Assembly (NCBI GenBank): GCA_011605725.1
Contig: JAAOZP010000012.1
Location: 200,238-264,237 of the forward strand
Direction of reading: 5' to 3'
Source of the DNA: Nitrososphaerota archaeon
Lineage (GTDB): Archaea > Thermoproteota > EX4484-205 > JAAOZP01
Length of the DNA stretch: 64,000 nt
In this document: piece by piece, positions 34,934-43,768 of the stretch
Layout: each line of letters starts with the position of its first letter
Position numbering within the stretch: the stretch's first letter is position 1
Made by a program: the position numbers and the translations under genes
The notes under the pieces: generated by a model
Databases searched by the model: none
Seen by the model: the letters and a program-made list of their open reading frames with translations, nothing else
Told to the model about the DNA's origin: nothing

Positions 34934-37928
34934 CTGTTGTCTCAACCTCCACAAACTTCTTCGGAGAAGTTAGGAAAACGAAGTATCCGAAACCTTTCTC
35001 TATTTGGAAGTTTTTCGGTTTGGGGGCACTGGGCACATAACTTTCATATCTTTGGCTTGTCGAATTCCATCTGTCTATGTGATTTACCACGTTAATCCCT
35101 ATGGCTTCTGCCATATCCTTAGCGGAATATCCGGATGGAGGGTTGAAAATGAGGGCAATTAAATTATAATATTTCACTAGATCCCTCACATAAAACCTCA
35201 CTAGGAGCCAATCGCTCGTTCCCTTAGTATCGTTAGTCCTTATGTAAATTTTATGGCATCCATCAGCATAGGTTGAACCGTTGAAGCTTATTCTGATGAA
35301 CTCTATGCTTGAATCCCAAGAGCCGTCTATAGGATAAGGTATCACAACTGAGGAGTTAACGTCGTCAACCGCGTATCTTGCACCAGTAATATTGTTGGGA
35401 GAAATTATTTTAACTGTTAGGTTAACTATGCCTGCTCGAACAGTACTGTTTAAAAGTATTAACGTTAAGTTTGCAACCTCGACGGTGAAGTTGGCTGTTA
35501 TCGCGCCTGGTCCGTTTATAGTAGCCATGGTATTCGGCGAATTGGGATTGGCTATTGTTATCTTCGGAGTACTGGAGAACCAGTTCCTGAAAACGCAGCC
35601 GAGACTAGGGGTGGCGGATATTTGGATTGTTAAACTCTCGTTATACCAACCTGATCCGGAGGGGGTTACAATGCCGTAGCCTGGCGGCTTAACGTCGAAG
35701 GTTACATTATACTGTTTTTTAAAGAAGGCTGCTACAGTGGTATTGTAGCTTGGAACAATATAGTTATGACTCTGTGCTCCGCCGCTGCTCCAACCATACC
35801 AAGCATACCTTGTCCAGTCATCTAAGTAGAATGGGGAAATCGCCTCTAACAGATGGATTGAGCCTGCTTCCCAGATGAATTTAGCGGGCGTCGTAACAGG
35901 CTGACCATCAACCTTGACCAAGCTCGATCCTTGAGGATTAGAGTCGATCGTGACTTCCGACATAGCGTTGAACAACGATACACTCGGATCACCGTAAAGA
36001 TTGAAGTCGAACAGATTCATCCACCAGACAGCATCGTTACTGGGAAGCAGGCTCTTAGCCTCATAGAGAGCAACCCCAGTACTAAGCCTATTCTTTAACA
36101 GTTTCTCGACATAGCGATAACCTATTTCAACATTATCTGCAAGCATCCTTGGCCTCCAGTATCCAACTATGTACCAGCTTACTCTCGAGGATGAAACTGT
36201 TGCTATTGCACCATTTTTAAGCAGAGAATAGCCAACGTTATTCCTGTCCTCTGGATACCCGTTGTTACAGGAGCATTGGAATGTGAGTGAAGGAGCTGAA
36301 TCGTTAAGGCCAGGAGTATCAGAAGAGCTTAAAAACGATACCCAACTCATCTCGCTAGACTCCGGCACACCGTCACCATCGTCAAAACCCCAATATTTTC
36401 TATAGGTCCCTTGAGAGCTTCCGTGGCCAAACCAGAATACCACCCCATAACCCTTCTTCCACTCGTTAGCAACATTATCCCTTGTCAACGGTGCGGAGTA
36501 GTAGGGTGCAGTCTCAGGCACCGGGTCTCGACCAGCCCTTTCGTAAAGCACGTAGTGTGACCAGCCTGAGGGGAGAATGTTCTCAACTATGTATTTCGGC
36601 AGGTCTAATCCGTCAGTTCTTGGCCAGCCGGAATTGTCTTCATTCGCATAGTTGCTTATGGCTACTGGAAGCATTACCCTGTTTCTCCAATCTGTCCCTG
36701 AAAACACGTAATACATCGTCTTTCGAAGAATCCTATCTAGCGTAGCGTAATCGTTATCATAAACAGGTATTCTTCCCACATACACTTCCGGGGTGAAGTC
36801 TACTCCAGTATCTTGACCATACTCCCCGTAATAATTATCTCCATCAGTATTCCAGTTTCCAGTAAGGTCAGCGTAGAAATAGTCTGTAGGAGCTTCATTA
36901 TAACCCTGAATCCCCGGCCAGCACATCATCATTGGAACATCGCCGTACGAGTCATATGGATCGCTCGGATCATCAGGATCAGGATTACCTATGAGAAGAA
37001 CATATGTAAACCCCAGTGTTAGATAATTATTCTTCAGCCAGTCCCTTATTTTTACTGCCCTCTGCTGGCCTGATGCCGACCCGTAATCATCTTCCGTAAC
37101 CATTTTAACCTTGAAACCCTTAATACTCTGAAGATGGTTCACGAAATTGTTTAGCTCCCTGCTTCCCGTTTTTATAGCGTTTGTGGTGATTATAATATAA
37201 TCGTATTGTGAGCCCAATGTTTGAAAAGACTGGGAATACCACTCTTTAGCATTGTTCCAGTTTACAAATTGTTTCTCAGCAATTTTCTCAACCATCGTGT
37301 TTTTAACAATGACTACTCGTCGACCTGTAAGCCGATAGGTGATCTTGAAAGATACGTACCGATGTATCTTAAGCCTGCCTTTTAACGGGTTATACTGCAC
37401 GGGGTTATAGTGTATCCTTGCGAAAACATATATTCCTCTGTTAGAAATCTGGAAAACCTCCACAACTTTCTCTGGATAATACTCCTCCACTTCATATACG
37501 AGAAGATTCTTACCATCACGTATCTTCTTGCCGGAACCCCATTCCAATTTTTCACCGCACGCTAAGGGTGGTGCCGGCATTACTTCTGCAGTAACGTTAA
37601 CCTCATAGTTTTCATCTCGTAGAACATCTATAGCCACAGTGCTCGTGTTTACATCTGGTGGAAGTAATACATCTAAAAACTTAGTAGGAAGCTCCGGGTT
37701 GCCGGGTTCCCCAGAACTGTCGAAACCATCAAGCTCAATCATAAGATAACCTTTATAATTGGAAATTTTTGGACTGCCGCAACCTATGCTTAATTCTACT
37801 TCACCATACTGTGCCCCAGAAACCATTATAGTAGGCATCCACCTTACAGTGAAAACAGCCGAGAAACAGAATTCGATTAAAATTAGAGTAGCAAGTAGCC
37901 CATTGCCCTCTACACGCCTATCCACCAA
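34920..37928 (-). CDS. Exported gingipain-like cysteine protease (peptidase C25)
   Basis: The 1002-residue protein has a signal segment (LLATLILIEFCFSAVFTV), a C25 N-terminal prodomain-like region, and the catalytic domain (about 240-630; DYIIITTNAIKTGSRELNNF, TYVLLIGNPDPDD). The catalytic pair are H502 (FWFGHGSSQ) and C554 (CSCNNG). C-terminal repeats follow: an InlB-like divergent repeat (about 770-840, PPGYGIVTPSGSGWYNES) and an Ig-like domain. Gingipains are secreted endopeptidases. The neighbouring surface protein, DUF192 protein and serpin suggest regulated proteolysis outside the cell. The prodomain boundary is inferred. Confidence 0.8.
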   Translation of the reverse strand: MVDRRVEGNGLLATLILIEFCFSAVFTVRWMPTIMVSGAQYGEVELSIGCGSPKISNYKGYLMIELDGFDSSGEPGNPELPTKFLDVLLPPDVNTSTVAIDVLRDENYEVNVTAEVMPAPPLACGEKLEWGSGKKIRDGKNLLVYEVEEYYPEKVVEVFQISNRGIYVFARIHYNPVQYNPLKGRLKIHRYVSFKITYRLTGRRVVIVKNTMVEKIAEKQFVNWNNAKEWYSQSFQTLGSQYDYIIITTNAIKTGSRELNNFVNHLQSIKGFKVKMVTEDDYGSASGQQRAVKIRDWLKNNYLTLGFTYVLLIGNPDPDDPSDPYDSYGDVPMMMCWPGIQGYNEAPTDYFYADLTGNWNTDGDNYYGEYGQDTGVDFTPEVYVGRIPVYDNDYATLDRILRKTMYYVFSGTDWRNRVMLPVAISNYANEDNSGWPRTDGLDLPKYIVENILPSGWSHYVLYERAGRDPVPETAPYYSAPLTRDNVANEWKKGYGVVFWFGHGSSQGTYRKYWGFDDGDGVPESSEMSWVSFLSSSDTPGLNDSAPSLTFQCSCNNGYPEDRNNVGYSLLKNGAIATVSSSRVSWYIVGYWRPRMLADNVEIGYRYVEKLLKNRLSTGVALYEAKSLLPSNDAVWWMNLFDFNLYGDPSVSLFNAMSEVTIDSNPQGSSLVKVDGQPVTTPAKFIWEAGSIHLLEAISPFYLDDWTRYAWYGWSSGGAQSHNYIVPSYNTTVAAFFKKQYNVTFDVKPPGYGIVTPSGSGWYNESLTIQISATPSLGCVFRNWFSSTPKITIANPNSPNTMATINGPGAITANFTVEVANLTLILLNSTVRAGIVNLTVKIISPNNITGARYAVDDVNSSVVIPYPIDGSWDSSIEFIRISFNGSTYADGCHKIYIRTNDTKGTSDWLLVRFYVRDLVKYYNLIALIFNPPSGYSAKDMAEAIGINVVNHIDRWNSTSQRYESYVPSAPKPKNFQIEKGFGYFVFLTSPKKFVEVETTDVCR

Positions 37929-38053
37929 TTCCCTTCCGCTTTTTATACCGCTACCAGCCGCATATAAAATTTTTTAATTAATTTTTTAAAAAGACATATA
38001 ATTTAATACTAATCATTGAACCTCCTCTGACTAATCATCTGGTTCCCTAAGCA

Positions 38054-38554
38054 TCAATCTTTAGGGATCGAATCGACAATCAGTCTGGACCCATTAGGAG
38101 TTATTCTTTTCTCTCTGAAAAACCCTGCTGGGGCTTCAATAGCATACTTGAAACTCTCATTTGCACCGTAAAGCCTACTTGGATCCGGATCCATCTGCAT
38201 TATCTCTACTATCGTCCCGTCAGCCTTAATGAAAGCTATGTCTAGGCTTGCCTCAACATTACGCATATGGAATAAACTGTTAACCTCGTTAGGGAAAACG
38301 AATAGTATGAGAGTCTTCTCCACAATGCTTCTGCTAATGTTCTGGAAGCCTGCTGCACGTTCATCCGGCTCATCCGCAACCTTAACCTCAAGCTCAAGAA
38401 TCTGACCCTCGTCGTTAACAACCTTGATCCTTGCAGTACTCATTTTTTGAAACTCCTTGGTAACCCTTAAACCCTCATTATTGAAGAATATGAAAAAACA
38501 GAGTAAAACTGGAGCGGAAACCAGCAGGATTATGAGAATCTTTCCTCGTCCCAA
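38054..38554 (-). CDS. Membrane-anchored DUF192 protein
   Basis: A TTG start gives an N-terminal span (ILIILLVSAPVLLCFFIFF) followed by a DUF192 domain (about 42-160): ELEVKVADEPDERAAGFQNI, FVFPNEVNSLFHMRNVEASLDIAFI, IVEIMQMDPDPS. The fold is a small beta-barrel seen on the outer face of many archaeal and bacterial membranes; its function is unknown. It lies between the C25 protease and the serpin, same strand. The HMRN strand corresponds to the usual FWMKNT signature. Confidence 0.75.
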   Translation of the reverse strand: MGRGKILIILLVSAPVLLCFFIFFNNEGLRVTKEFQKMSTARIKVVNDEGQILELEVKVADEPDERAAGFQNISRSIVEKTLILFVFPNEVNSLFHMRNVEASLDIAFIKADGTIVEIMQMDPDPSRLYGANESFKYAIEAPAGFFREKRITPNGSRLIVDSIPKD

Positions 38555-38634
38555 GCTCTCCTATACTGTTTGAGGCGGCTGAAAAAGCTTTAGCACCTCT
38601 TTAACCAGAAGCCTAAAACTGTTTTTCAAGGAAT

Positions 38635-39897
38635 TCACCCTATCGGATTGCAAATCCTTCCAATGAAGAGAATAGCTCCTGTCTCCTTATCTTGAATTAT
38701 GAAAATGAAGGGGCGGTCTGCCCTAAAGACCTTAGTCTCCGGTATAGCGGTTAGCCTCATGACTACAGCTGTTGCGGCTGCCACTTCAGTTCCCTTCTCA
38801 TCAACTTTAACATAGGCTTGGTGAACAACCTGGCTGATAAACAAGTCTCTTCCTCCAGTTATTCCTGAGAAGTCGGCTTCCCCGGTGAACGCAGTGGGCA
38901 TACCCAGGCTGCTTAAAGTCTCTCGCATAAAATATTTGGTTTCAACCTCGAATTTCGGCAAGCAGATCTCGTCCAGCCTCTCCTCCCTCATTTGAGCCTT
39001 ATACTCTTCAAGCTTCTCCGGCGTTAACGATGCTTCTGCAGACTTAATGTTTTCCGGCAGTATTATCAGCATCGAGACATTCTCACCCTTGTACGGCAGC
39101 TCTAAGATTTGCAAATTCCCAGTATCAACGTAGTTGAACCTTACTGTTTCATTTGGACGCATATGCATCATTTGAACCTTTACGCTTACATTAGGAGCCA
39201 CCCAGAAATCCTCTTCCACGGTTAGGGATTCGTTGAACGCTATCTTCCAATCGCCTTTGAAGTAGATAGCATTGGTCAGAACAAGTCGCGTAAGCTCGTC
39301 GAGAACACCAGGAGGGATCAAGTCTTTAATCTTATGATTCGTCTGCTCCTCTATGAAGACGTTGATTGTTTCACGCGATTTTTCAGATTCATGAATAAAG
39401 TCTAAGGTTGCAGCCTTCCCACCGTAATATTTTTCAACTGTATCCAAATATTCCTCGAGAAAAGAATAGTCCTTCTGAATCCAGAGCGCGTTTCCAGTCC
39501 TCAACTCATATTCTTCAGCAGCCCTATTAATACGGTTATAGAGCGCTGCGAAGTTCGGCCTTAACACACTGCTTTCCGGGAAGTTGAACACGTTTTCCAT
39601 CTCCTCCGCGGTTTTTCCCCTCGCACCCTCGTACGTCATTGCCAGAGCAGAGAAGATGCTGTAAGGAGAGCAGATAACATTACCTGTTTCGGTTTTAACT
39701 AACTCAGAATAAAGCTTGAAGGCAAATTGATTATTAGCCCTAACGACCTCCAGAATCCCCTGCGGCGTTGAACCAGCCTCGTTTGCCTGCGGAGGTCGAG
39801 TTGGAGAATACGGGTAGGGGAAGAACATTGCTGCGAGCGGAACCATAGTAATAATTAGGAGCACTACCCCAATCATCCGTAATCTTCGTCTGTCCAT
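38635..39897 (-). CDS. Exported serpin (serine/cysteine protease inhibitor)
   Basis: The 420-residue product has a signal anchor (GVVLLIITMVPLAAMFF) and a complete serpin core: NVICSPYSIFSALAMTYEGARGKTAEEM, LTNAIYFKGDWKIAF and DRPFIFIIQDKETGAILFIGRI. The reactive-centre loop begins with the hinge EKGTEVAAATAVVM and runs to IPETKVFRADRPF, with small residues that favour inhibition. Counting 17 from the hinge Glu puts P1 near Thr/Leu/Arg of MRLTA. Serpins trap proteases by loop insertion. It may control the neighbouring gingipain-like protease; that pairing is inferred. Confidence 0.85.
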   Translation of the reverse strand: MDRRRLRMIGVVLLIITMVPLAAMFFPYPYSPTRPPQANEAGSTPQGILEVVRANNQFAFKLYSELVKTETGNVICSPYSIFSALAMTYEGARGKTAEEMENVFNFPESSVLRPNFAALYNRINRAAEEYELRTGNALWIQKDYSFLEEYLDTVEKYYGGKAATLDFIHESEKSRETINVFIEEQTNHKIKDLIPPGVLDELTRLVLTNAIYFKGDWKIAFNESLTVEEDFWVAPNVSVKVQMMHMRPNETVRFNYVDTGNLQILELPYKGENVSMLIILPENIKSAEASLTPEKLEEYKAQMREERLDEICLPKFEVETKYFMRETLSSLGMPTAFTGEADFSGITGGRDLFISQVVHQAYVKVDEKGTEVAAATAVVMRLTAIPETKVFRADRPFIFIIQDKETGAILFIGRICNPIG

Positions 39898-40037
39898 TAC
39901 TGAGGAAAACTCTTGACGAGATTAGTTAAACATTGTGTTGTTCGACTTTTTAGAAAAGACATCTTAAGGAAAGAGCATGCTGTACAGTTTTTCGAACAGT
40001 TGTTTCAGAATATGAGAAACAAGAAAAATAACTTCTA

Positions 40038-41189
40038 TTAGAACGAGACCTCTATCTTTCTACCTGTTTCAGCTGACTTCAATATGGCGTCCATGATCAC
40101 ATTGTTTCTATACCCGTCTTCGAAAGTAGCTCCTAGTGGGGCAATATCCTCATCCTTAACAACCGCCTTGATGAAGTGGTATATTTCATTTATGAAGGTA
40201 TGCTCCCATCCTATTATGTGTCCAGACGGCCAGTATCTTTCTATGTAGGGCTGAGTCTTCTCAGTAACCAGAATAGTGTTCCAGCCGCCTATCGCCTTAC
40301 CCTCCCATTCTTTCAGGTACAGTTTCAACTCGTTCAGCCGCTCCAAGTTGAACTCTATAGAACCCTTCTCCCCATTAATCTCGAAGTTGTTATAGTTCTT
40401 CCTACCAGTTGCGAACCTGGATGCTTCAAGAGTGCCTATTGCCCCATTATCAAGCTCTATAACAGCTTCAAACGCATCGTCAACCGTTACCCTACCCTTC
40501 CTGCTAGGATCCTCAGGCAAAGGCCTCTCCTCGATGAACGTCTTAACCATGCCCATTACTGATTTAAACTCTCCTACGATAAACCTTCCAAGGTCTATAA
40601 TATGGCTCCCAAGATCGCCTAAAGGACCGCTTCCAGCCTCCTCCTTCTTAAGCCTCCAAACCAACGGGAAGTTCGGGTCAACAATCCAGTCTTGAAGATA
40701 CCTAGCCCTGAAATGGTATATTCTGCCAAGCAAGCCTGATTTAACTATATTTCTGGCAAGTTGAACCGCTGGGACAAACCTATAGTTGAAAGCAACCATG
40801 GTTTTAACCCTAGCCCTCTTCGCAGCATCTCTTAGAATCCTCGCCTCTTCAGCATTTCTAGCGAGAGGCTTCTCACATAACACATGCTTACCCTTCTCGA
40901 TAGCCTCAACCGTCGGCTCCACATGCATGTTGTTCGGAAGACAGTTATCGACCACCTCTATCTCAGGGTCTCCAACAGCTTTCCTCCAATCAGTAACGTA
41001 CCTTCTAAATCCATAGTTTATAGCAGCCTCCTTAACTTTTTCCTCAGTCCTACCATATATCACAACCAAGTCAGGTATGGCTGGCGGAGGATAGAAGAAG
41101 TGAGGCATGCTTTTGAAACCATGAGAATGCGCCTTACCCATAAACGCATAACCCAGTAACGCCACCCCTATTTTGCGAGCAGCACTCAT
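40038..41189 (-). CDS. Gfo/Idh/MocA-family oxidoreductase
   Basis: The roughly 383-residue dehydrogenase starts at MSAARKIGVALLGYAFMGKA (ATG 41189), with AT-rich ACTTAAATTATAGG upstream as promoter. An in-frame extension to 41330 is not needed and would not begin a Rossmann fold. The N-terminal NAD(P) domain is followed by the family motif CEKPLA, with the usual Lys/Pro pair. The C-terminal domain shows HIIDLGRFIVGEF, the typical Asp/His-rich catalytic helix. Expected activity is NAD(P)-linked oxidation of a sugar or polyol. It is transcribed alone. Confidence 0.8.
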   Translation of the reverse strand: MSAARKIGVALLGYAFMGKAHSHGFKSMPHFFYPPPAIPDLVVIYGRTEEKVKEAAINYGFRRYVTDWRKAVGDPEIEVVDNCLPNNMHVEPTVEAIEKGKHVLCEKPLARNAEEARILRDAAKRARVKTMVAFNYRFVPAVQLARNIVKSGLLGRIYHFRARYLQDWIVDPNFPLVWRLKKEEAGSGPLGDLGSHIIDLGRFIVGEFKSVMGMVKTFIEERPLPEDPSRKGRVTVDDAFEAVIELDNGAIGTLEASRFATGRKNYNNFEINGEKGSIEFNLERLNELKLYLKEWEGKAIGGWNTILVTEKTQPYIERYWPSGHIIGWEHTFINEIYHFIKAVVKDEDIAPLGATFEDGYRNNVIMDAILKSAETGRKIEVSF

Positions 41190-41360
41190 TTTTACATCAT
41201 TTTTATTGAACAGAGACCTATAATTTAAGTGTTGTGGAAGTTTCTGGAACCCTATAGGAATGGATCCCTCCAGCAACATAGGAAAGTTAAGAAAAGCATA
41301 AAAGAAGTCTAAGGAAAATTCGCTCCTCACCCATTTTTTCCCCGGTCTTCGACCATTTGC

Positions 41361-41597
41361 TTAACCTCGCTTAAGCTCCCCTTCAATATAAATCTTCAGC
41401 GGAACGTTCTTGGCCTCGTGCAGCTCTATCGCAAGCCTCACATAGTCCTTAGCCCCTTCTCCCGTGAGACCTTTTCCTATGAAAAGACGTATCCCGATCT
41501 TCTTGCCATGCGATCTATGATAATATGATAATCCACATATGTGAAGAAATCCTCTATCTGCCCTAAATCTATCCCTAATCAGCTTGAAATTCGCTCC
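41361..41597 (-). pseudogene. Unidentified 3' gene remnant
   Basis: A minus-strand frame without any start codon reads ANFKLIRDRFRADRGFLHIC, then GLSYYHRSHGKKIGIRLFIG, then KGLTGEGAKDYVRLAIELHE and a charged tail ending IEGELKRG. It looks like the C-terminal part of a real protein, bounded upstream by a TGA. I could not place the family. The surrounding 41190-42060 region holds only this and a 29-codon frame at 41809-41898 (MLNKNSNETKLDSIKTSAVV), with a GCGCGCGC tract at 41960. No intact gene is seen there. Confidence 0.4.
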
Positions 41598-42029
41598 TCA
41601 TAAGGATTGGATGAATCTAATCATTGAGATACCACTAGAAACCACATTTCAGCATCATACTTTCCATGGATCCCGGCTACCGTAGCGACGGCAAGGCATG
41701 TCGTGCTCGAGAAACGTTTAATGCGAAGACTAAGGCAGGTTTAATCGAGTATGCACTGAAGGTTTTAACACGCATCCTCCGATAACAATATGGAATAAAG
41801 GGTGAAGATGTTGAATAAAAACTCCAACGAGACGAAATTAGATAGCATCAAAACTTCTGCGGTAGTGGATATAGCACGCACACTATTACTTAGCTAAGAC
41901 TCTTTCTTCCGGTTTGAAAAGCTTAGGCTTCTTTATGATTTTTATAAACTGTTCTCGAAGCGCGCGCTCTCACTTCTCTATGGCTTCTAGTATTATAACG
42001 TTCCCTGTAAGAATACGGATTATTGAAAA

Positions 42030-42040
42030 TTCTTATAAGC
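42030..42040 (+). promoter_or_regulatory. TATA box of the DUF3467 gene
   Basis: TTCTTATAAGC is centred 26 bp upstream of GTG 42061, which favours that start and a leaderless mRNA. Confidence 0.45.
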
Positions 42041-42060
42041 CTCAATATTGTCGGATATAA

Positions 42061-42399
42061 GTGACGATGACCGAGATAAGAATACCGGTTAAGATTAAGT
42101 ATGCTGAAGACTTCAGGAGAATATATGCGACAGGGGCTCTGGGCGGTTTTAATGGCTTCGACTTCAGGGTATCTTTCTTCAACGATATTGTGAACCATCC
42201 TGAGGAGCCGACTCAACCCCCTACTGTTACGAGGGAGATTAAGGTTGAGGTAATCCTTACGCCAGTTGCGTTAAAACAGCTTACTAAATGGTTGAATCAA
42301 CACTTGAATGAGCTGGAGAAAATTATTGGAGAGATTAAGGATCAGTATCCACCTCAACCAAGCCAGCGTAGAGAGCCTCACTCAGGCTATTACGTTTAA
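42061..42399 (+). CDS. DUF3467-family protein
   Basis: The 112-residue protein resembles DUF3467: an N-terminal strand set (IRIPVKIKYAEDFRRIYATG, DFRVSFFNDIV), followed by EVILTPVALKQLTKWLNQHLNELEKIIGEI near the C-terminus. The family occurs in bacteria and archaea and its function is unknown; some members lie beside transcription or cell-surface genes. GTG 42061 or ATG 42067 can start it. The flavoprotein gene begins 13 bp after its stop. Confidence 0.6.
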   Translation: MTMTEIRIPVKIKYAEDFRRIYATGALGGFNGFDFRVSFFNDIVNHPEEPTQPPTVTREIKVEVILTPVALKQLTKWLNQHLNELEKIIGEIKDQYPPQPSQRREPHSGYYV

Positions 42400-42412
42400 A
42401 GATAACGATGGA

Positions 42413-43759
42413 ATGGTAAAGATGAACGTTAATACAGCTAAACATGAAGGTGTCAGGCTTGGTATTCTAGGTGGCGGGCTCTCCGGAATGGCTTATGCCT
42501 ACTTTTCCTCCCGAATTGGTTTCAACACTACTGTGCTGGAAAAAAACGTTGCTCCCGGTGGTTTGATGAGGAGCATTTTTGAGGAGGGGTTTACTTTCGA
42601 CACTGGCGGTTCACACGTAATTTTCTCAAAAGACACTGATGTTCTAAGCTTTATGCTTAGCCTTTTAGGAAATAACAGGGTTGAGAACAAGAGGAATACT
42701 GCAATACTCTACAAAGGCAGGCTTGTAAAATATCCTTTTGAAAACGGCTTATCTGACTTACCGTTTCTGGAAAACCTTTCGTGTCTCCTGCATTTTCTCT
42801 ATGCCAGGATGTGGAGAAAACGCAACGCTGGAAACCTTAGAGAATTTTTCTACAGTTCTCTGGGAAGAGCTATTTCCGAGAAATACCTGATCCCATATAA
42901 TGAGAAAATCTGGAAGATGAGCATAGATGACATGTCTCTCGGCTTCATAGGCAGAATCCCTAACCCTAGCGTAATGGATGTTGTCAAGGCTTCTCTTGGG
43001 ATAGGTTCTGAGGGATACGTTCACCAGCTTTTCTTCCACTACCCTAGAAAGGGAGGGATCCAAGCACTCATAGAATCCTTGAGAGACAGGGTGCAAGGCG
43101 ATGTTTTAACAGGCTTCGAGGTGAAGCGTGTCGAAAAAGAATCAGGTGAATGGGTTGTTTCAAACGGTAGTGTAGAGAAGGTTTTCGACCGAATCGTCTG
43201 TACAATTCCTTTACATGATGCTGCCAGAATATTCGATGTTCCCCAGGATGTGAAGAGGGATGTTGAGAGATTAAGGTTCAACTCTCTTGTGACGGTTGCA
43301 ATAGGGCTGGAGGAGCTTAACGTTAAGGGTTTAAGCTGGATGTATATTCCTGACAGGGATATTCACCCGCATAGGGTTAGTTTTCCCTCCAACTTTAGCC
43401 CGGAAAACGCTCCTGAAGGCAGGTCGTCCATCCTTGCAGAGATAACTGTCAAGCCTGATGATCCTCTCCTTAAGACTAGTAGCGATGAGGTTGCGAGCAT
43501 AGTGGTTGACGAGCTCGATAGGCTTAAGATTCTTTCTAAGGACAAGGTTATCTTTAAGAATGTTTTTCAACACAAGTATGCGTATCCTATTCTAGATTCG
43601 AATTATCAAGAATGCGTTGAAAGAATAAGAGTCTTCTTTAACAGGATGGGTGTAGAGCTTGTTGGAAGATTTGCAGAGTTCAAGTATATTAACATGGACG
43701 ACGCTATAAGAAACGTGGCAAACCATCTGGGCATACAGAGGATAAGCGAATATTCATAG
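42413..43759 (+). CDS. FAD-dependent oxidoreductase (protoporphyrinogen-oxidase/UDP-galactopyranose-mutase-like)
   Basis: The Rossmann FAD motif is RLGILGGGLSGMAYAYFSSR, followed by VLEKNVAPGGLMRSI, which marks the amine-oxidase/PPOX/UGM group. C-terminal strands include RIVCTIPLHDAARI and NSLVTVAIGLE. A sugar-nucleotide mutase or a desaturase are both possible. An in-frame extension to 42308 would overlap DUF3467 by 92 bp in another frame, so ATG 42413 (MVKMNVN) or 42422 is preferred. About 448 residues is normal. The neighbouring DUF3467 gene is probably co-transcribed. Confidence 0.75.
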   Translation: MVKMNVNTAKHEGVRLGILGGGLSGMAYAYFSSRIGFNTTVLEKNVAPGGLMRSIFEEGFTFDTGGSHVIFSKDTDVLSFMLSLLGNNRVENKRNTAILYKGRLVKYPFENGLSDLPFLENLSCLLHFLYARMWRKRNAGNLREFFYSSLGRAISEKYLIPYNEKIWKMSIDDMSLGFIGRIPNPSVMDVVKASLGIGSEGYVHQLFFHYPRKGGIQALIESLRDRVQGDVLTGFEVKRVEKESGEWVVSNGSVEKVFDRIVCTIPLHDAARIFDVPQDVKRDVERLRFNSLVTVAIGLEELNVKGLSWMYIPDRDIHPHRVSFPSNFSPENAPEGRSSILAEITVKPDDPLLKTSSDEVASIVVDELDRLKILSKDKVIFKNVFQHKYAYPILDSNYQECVERIRVFFNRMGVELVGRFAEFKYINMDDAIRNVANHLGIQRISEYS

Positions 43760-43768
43760 CACGCACTG

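Noticed and set aside
41923..42216. 97-codon minus-strand ORF
   Set aside because: It overlaps the promoter and start of the DUF3467 gene and has no coding pattern.
42308..42412. N-terminal extension of the flavoprotein
   Set aside because: It overlaps DUF3467 in another frame; the FAD motif begins after ATG 42413.
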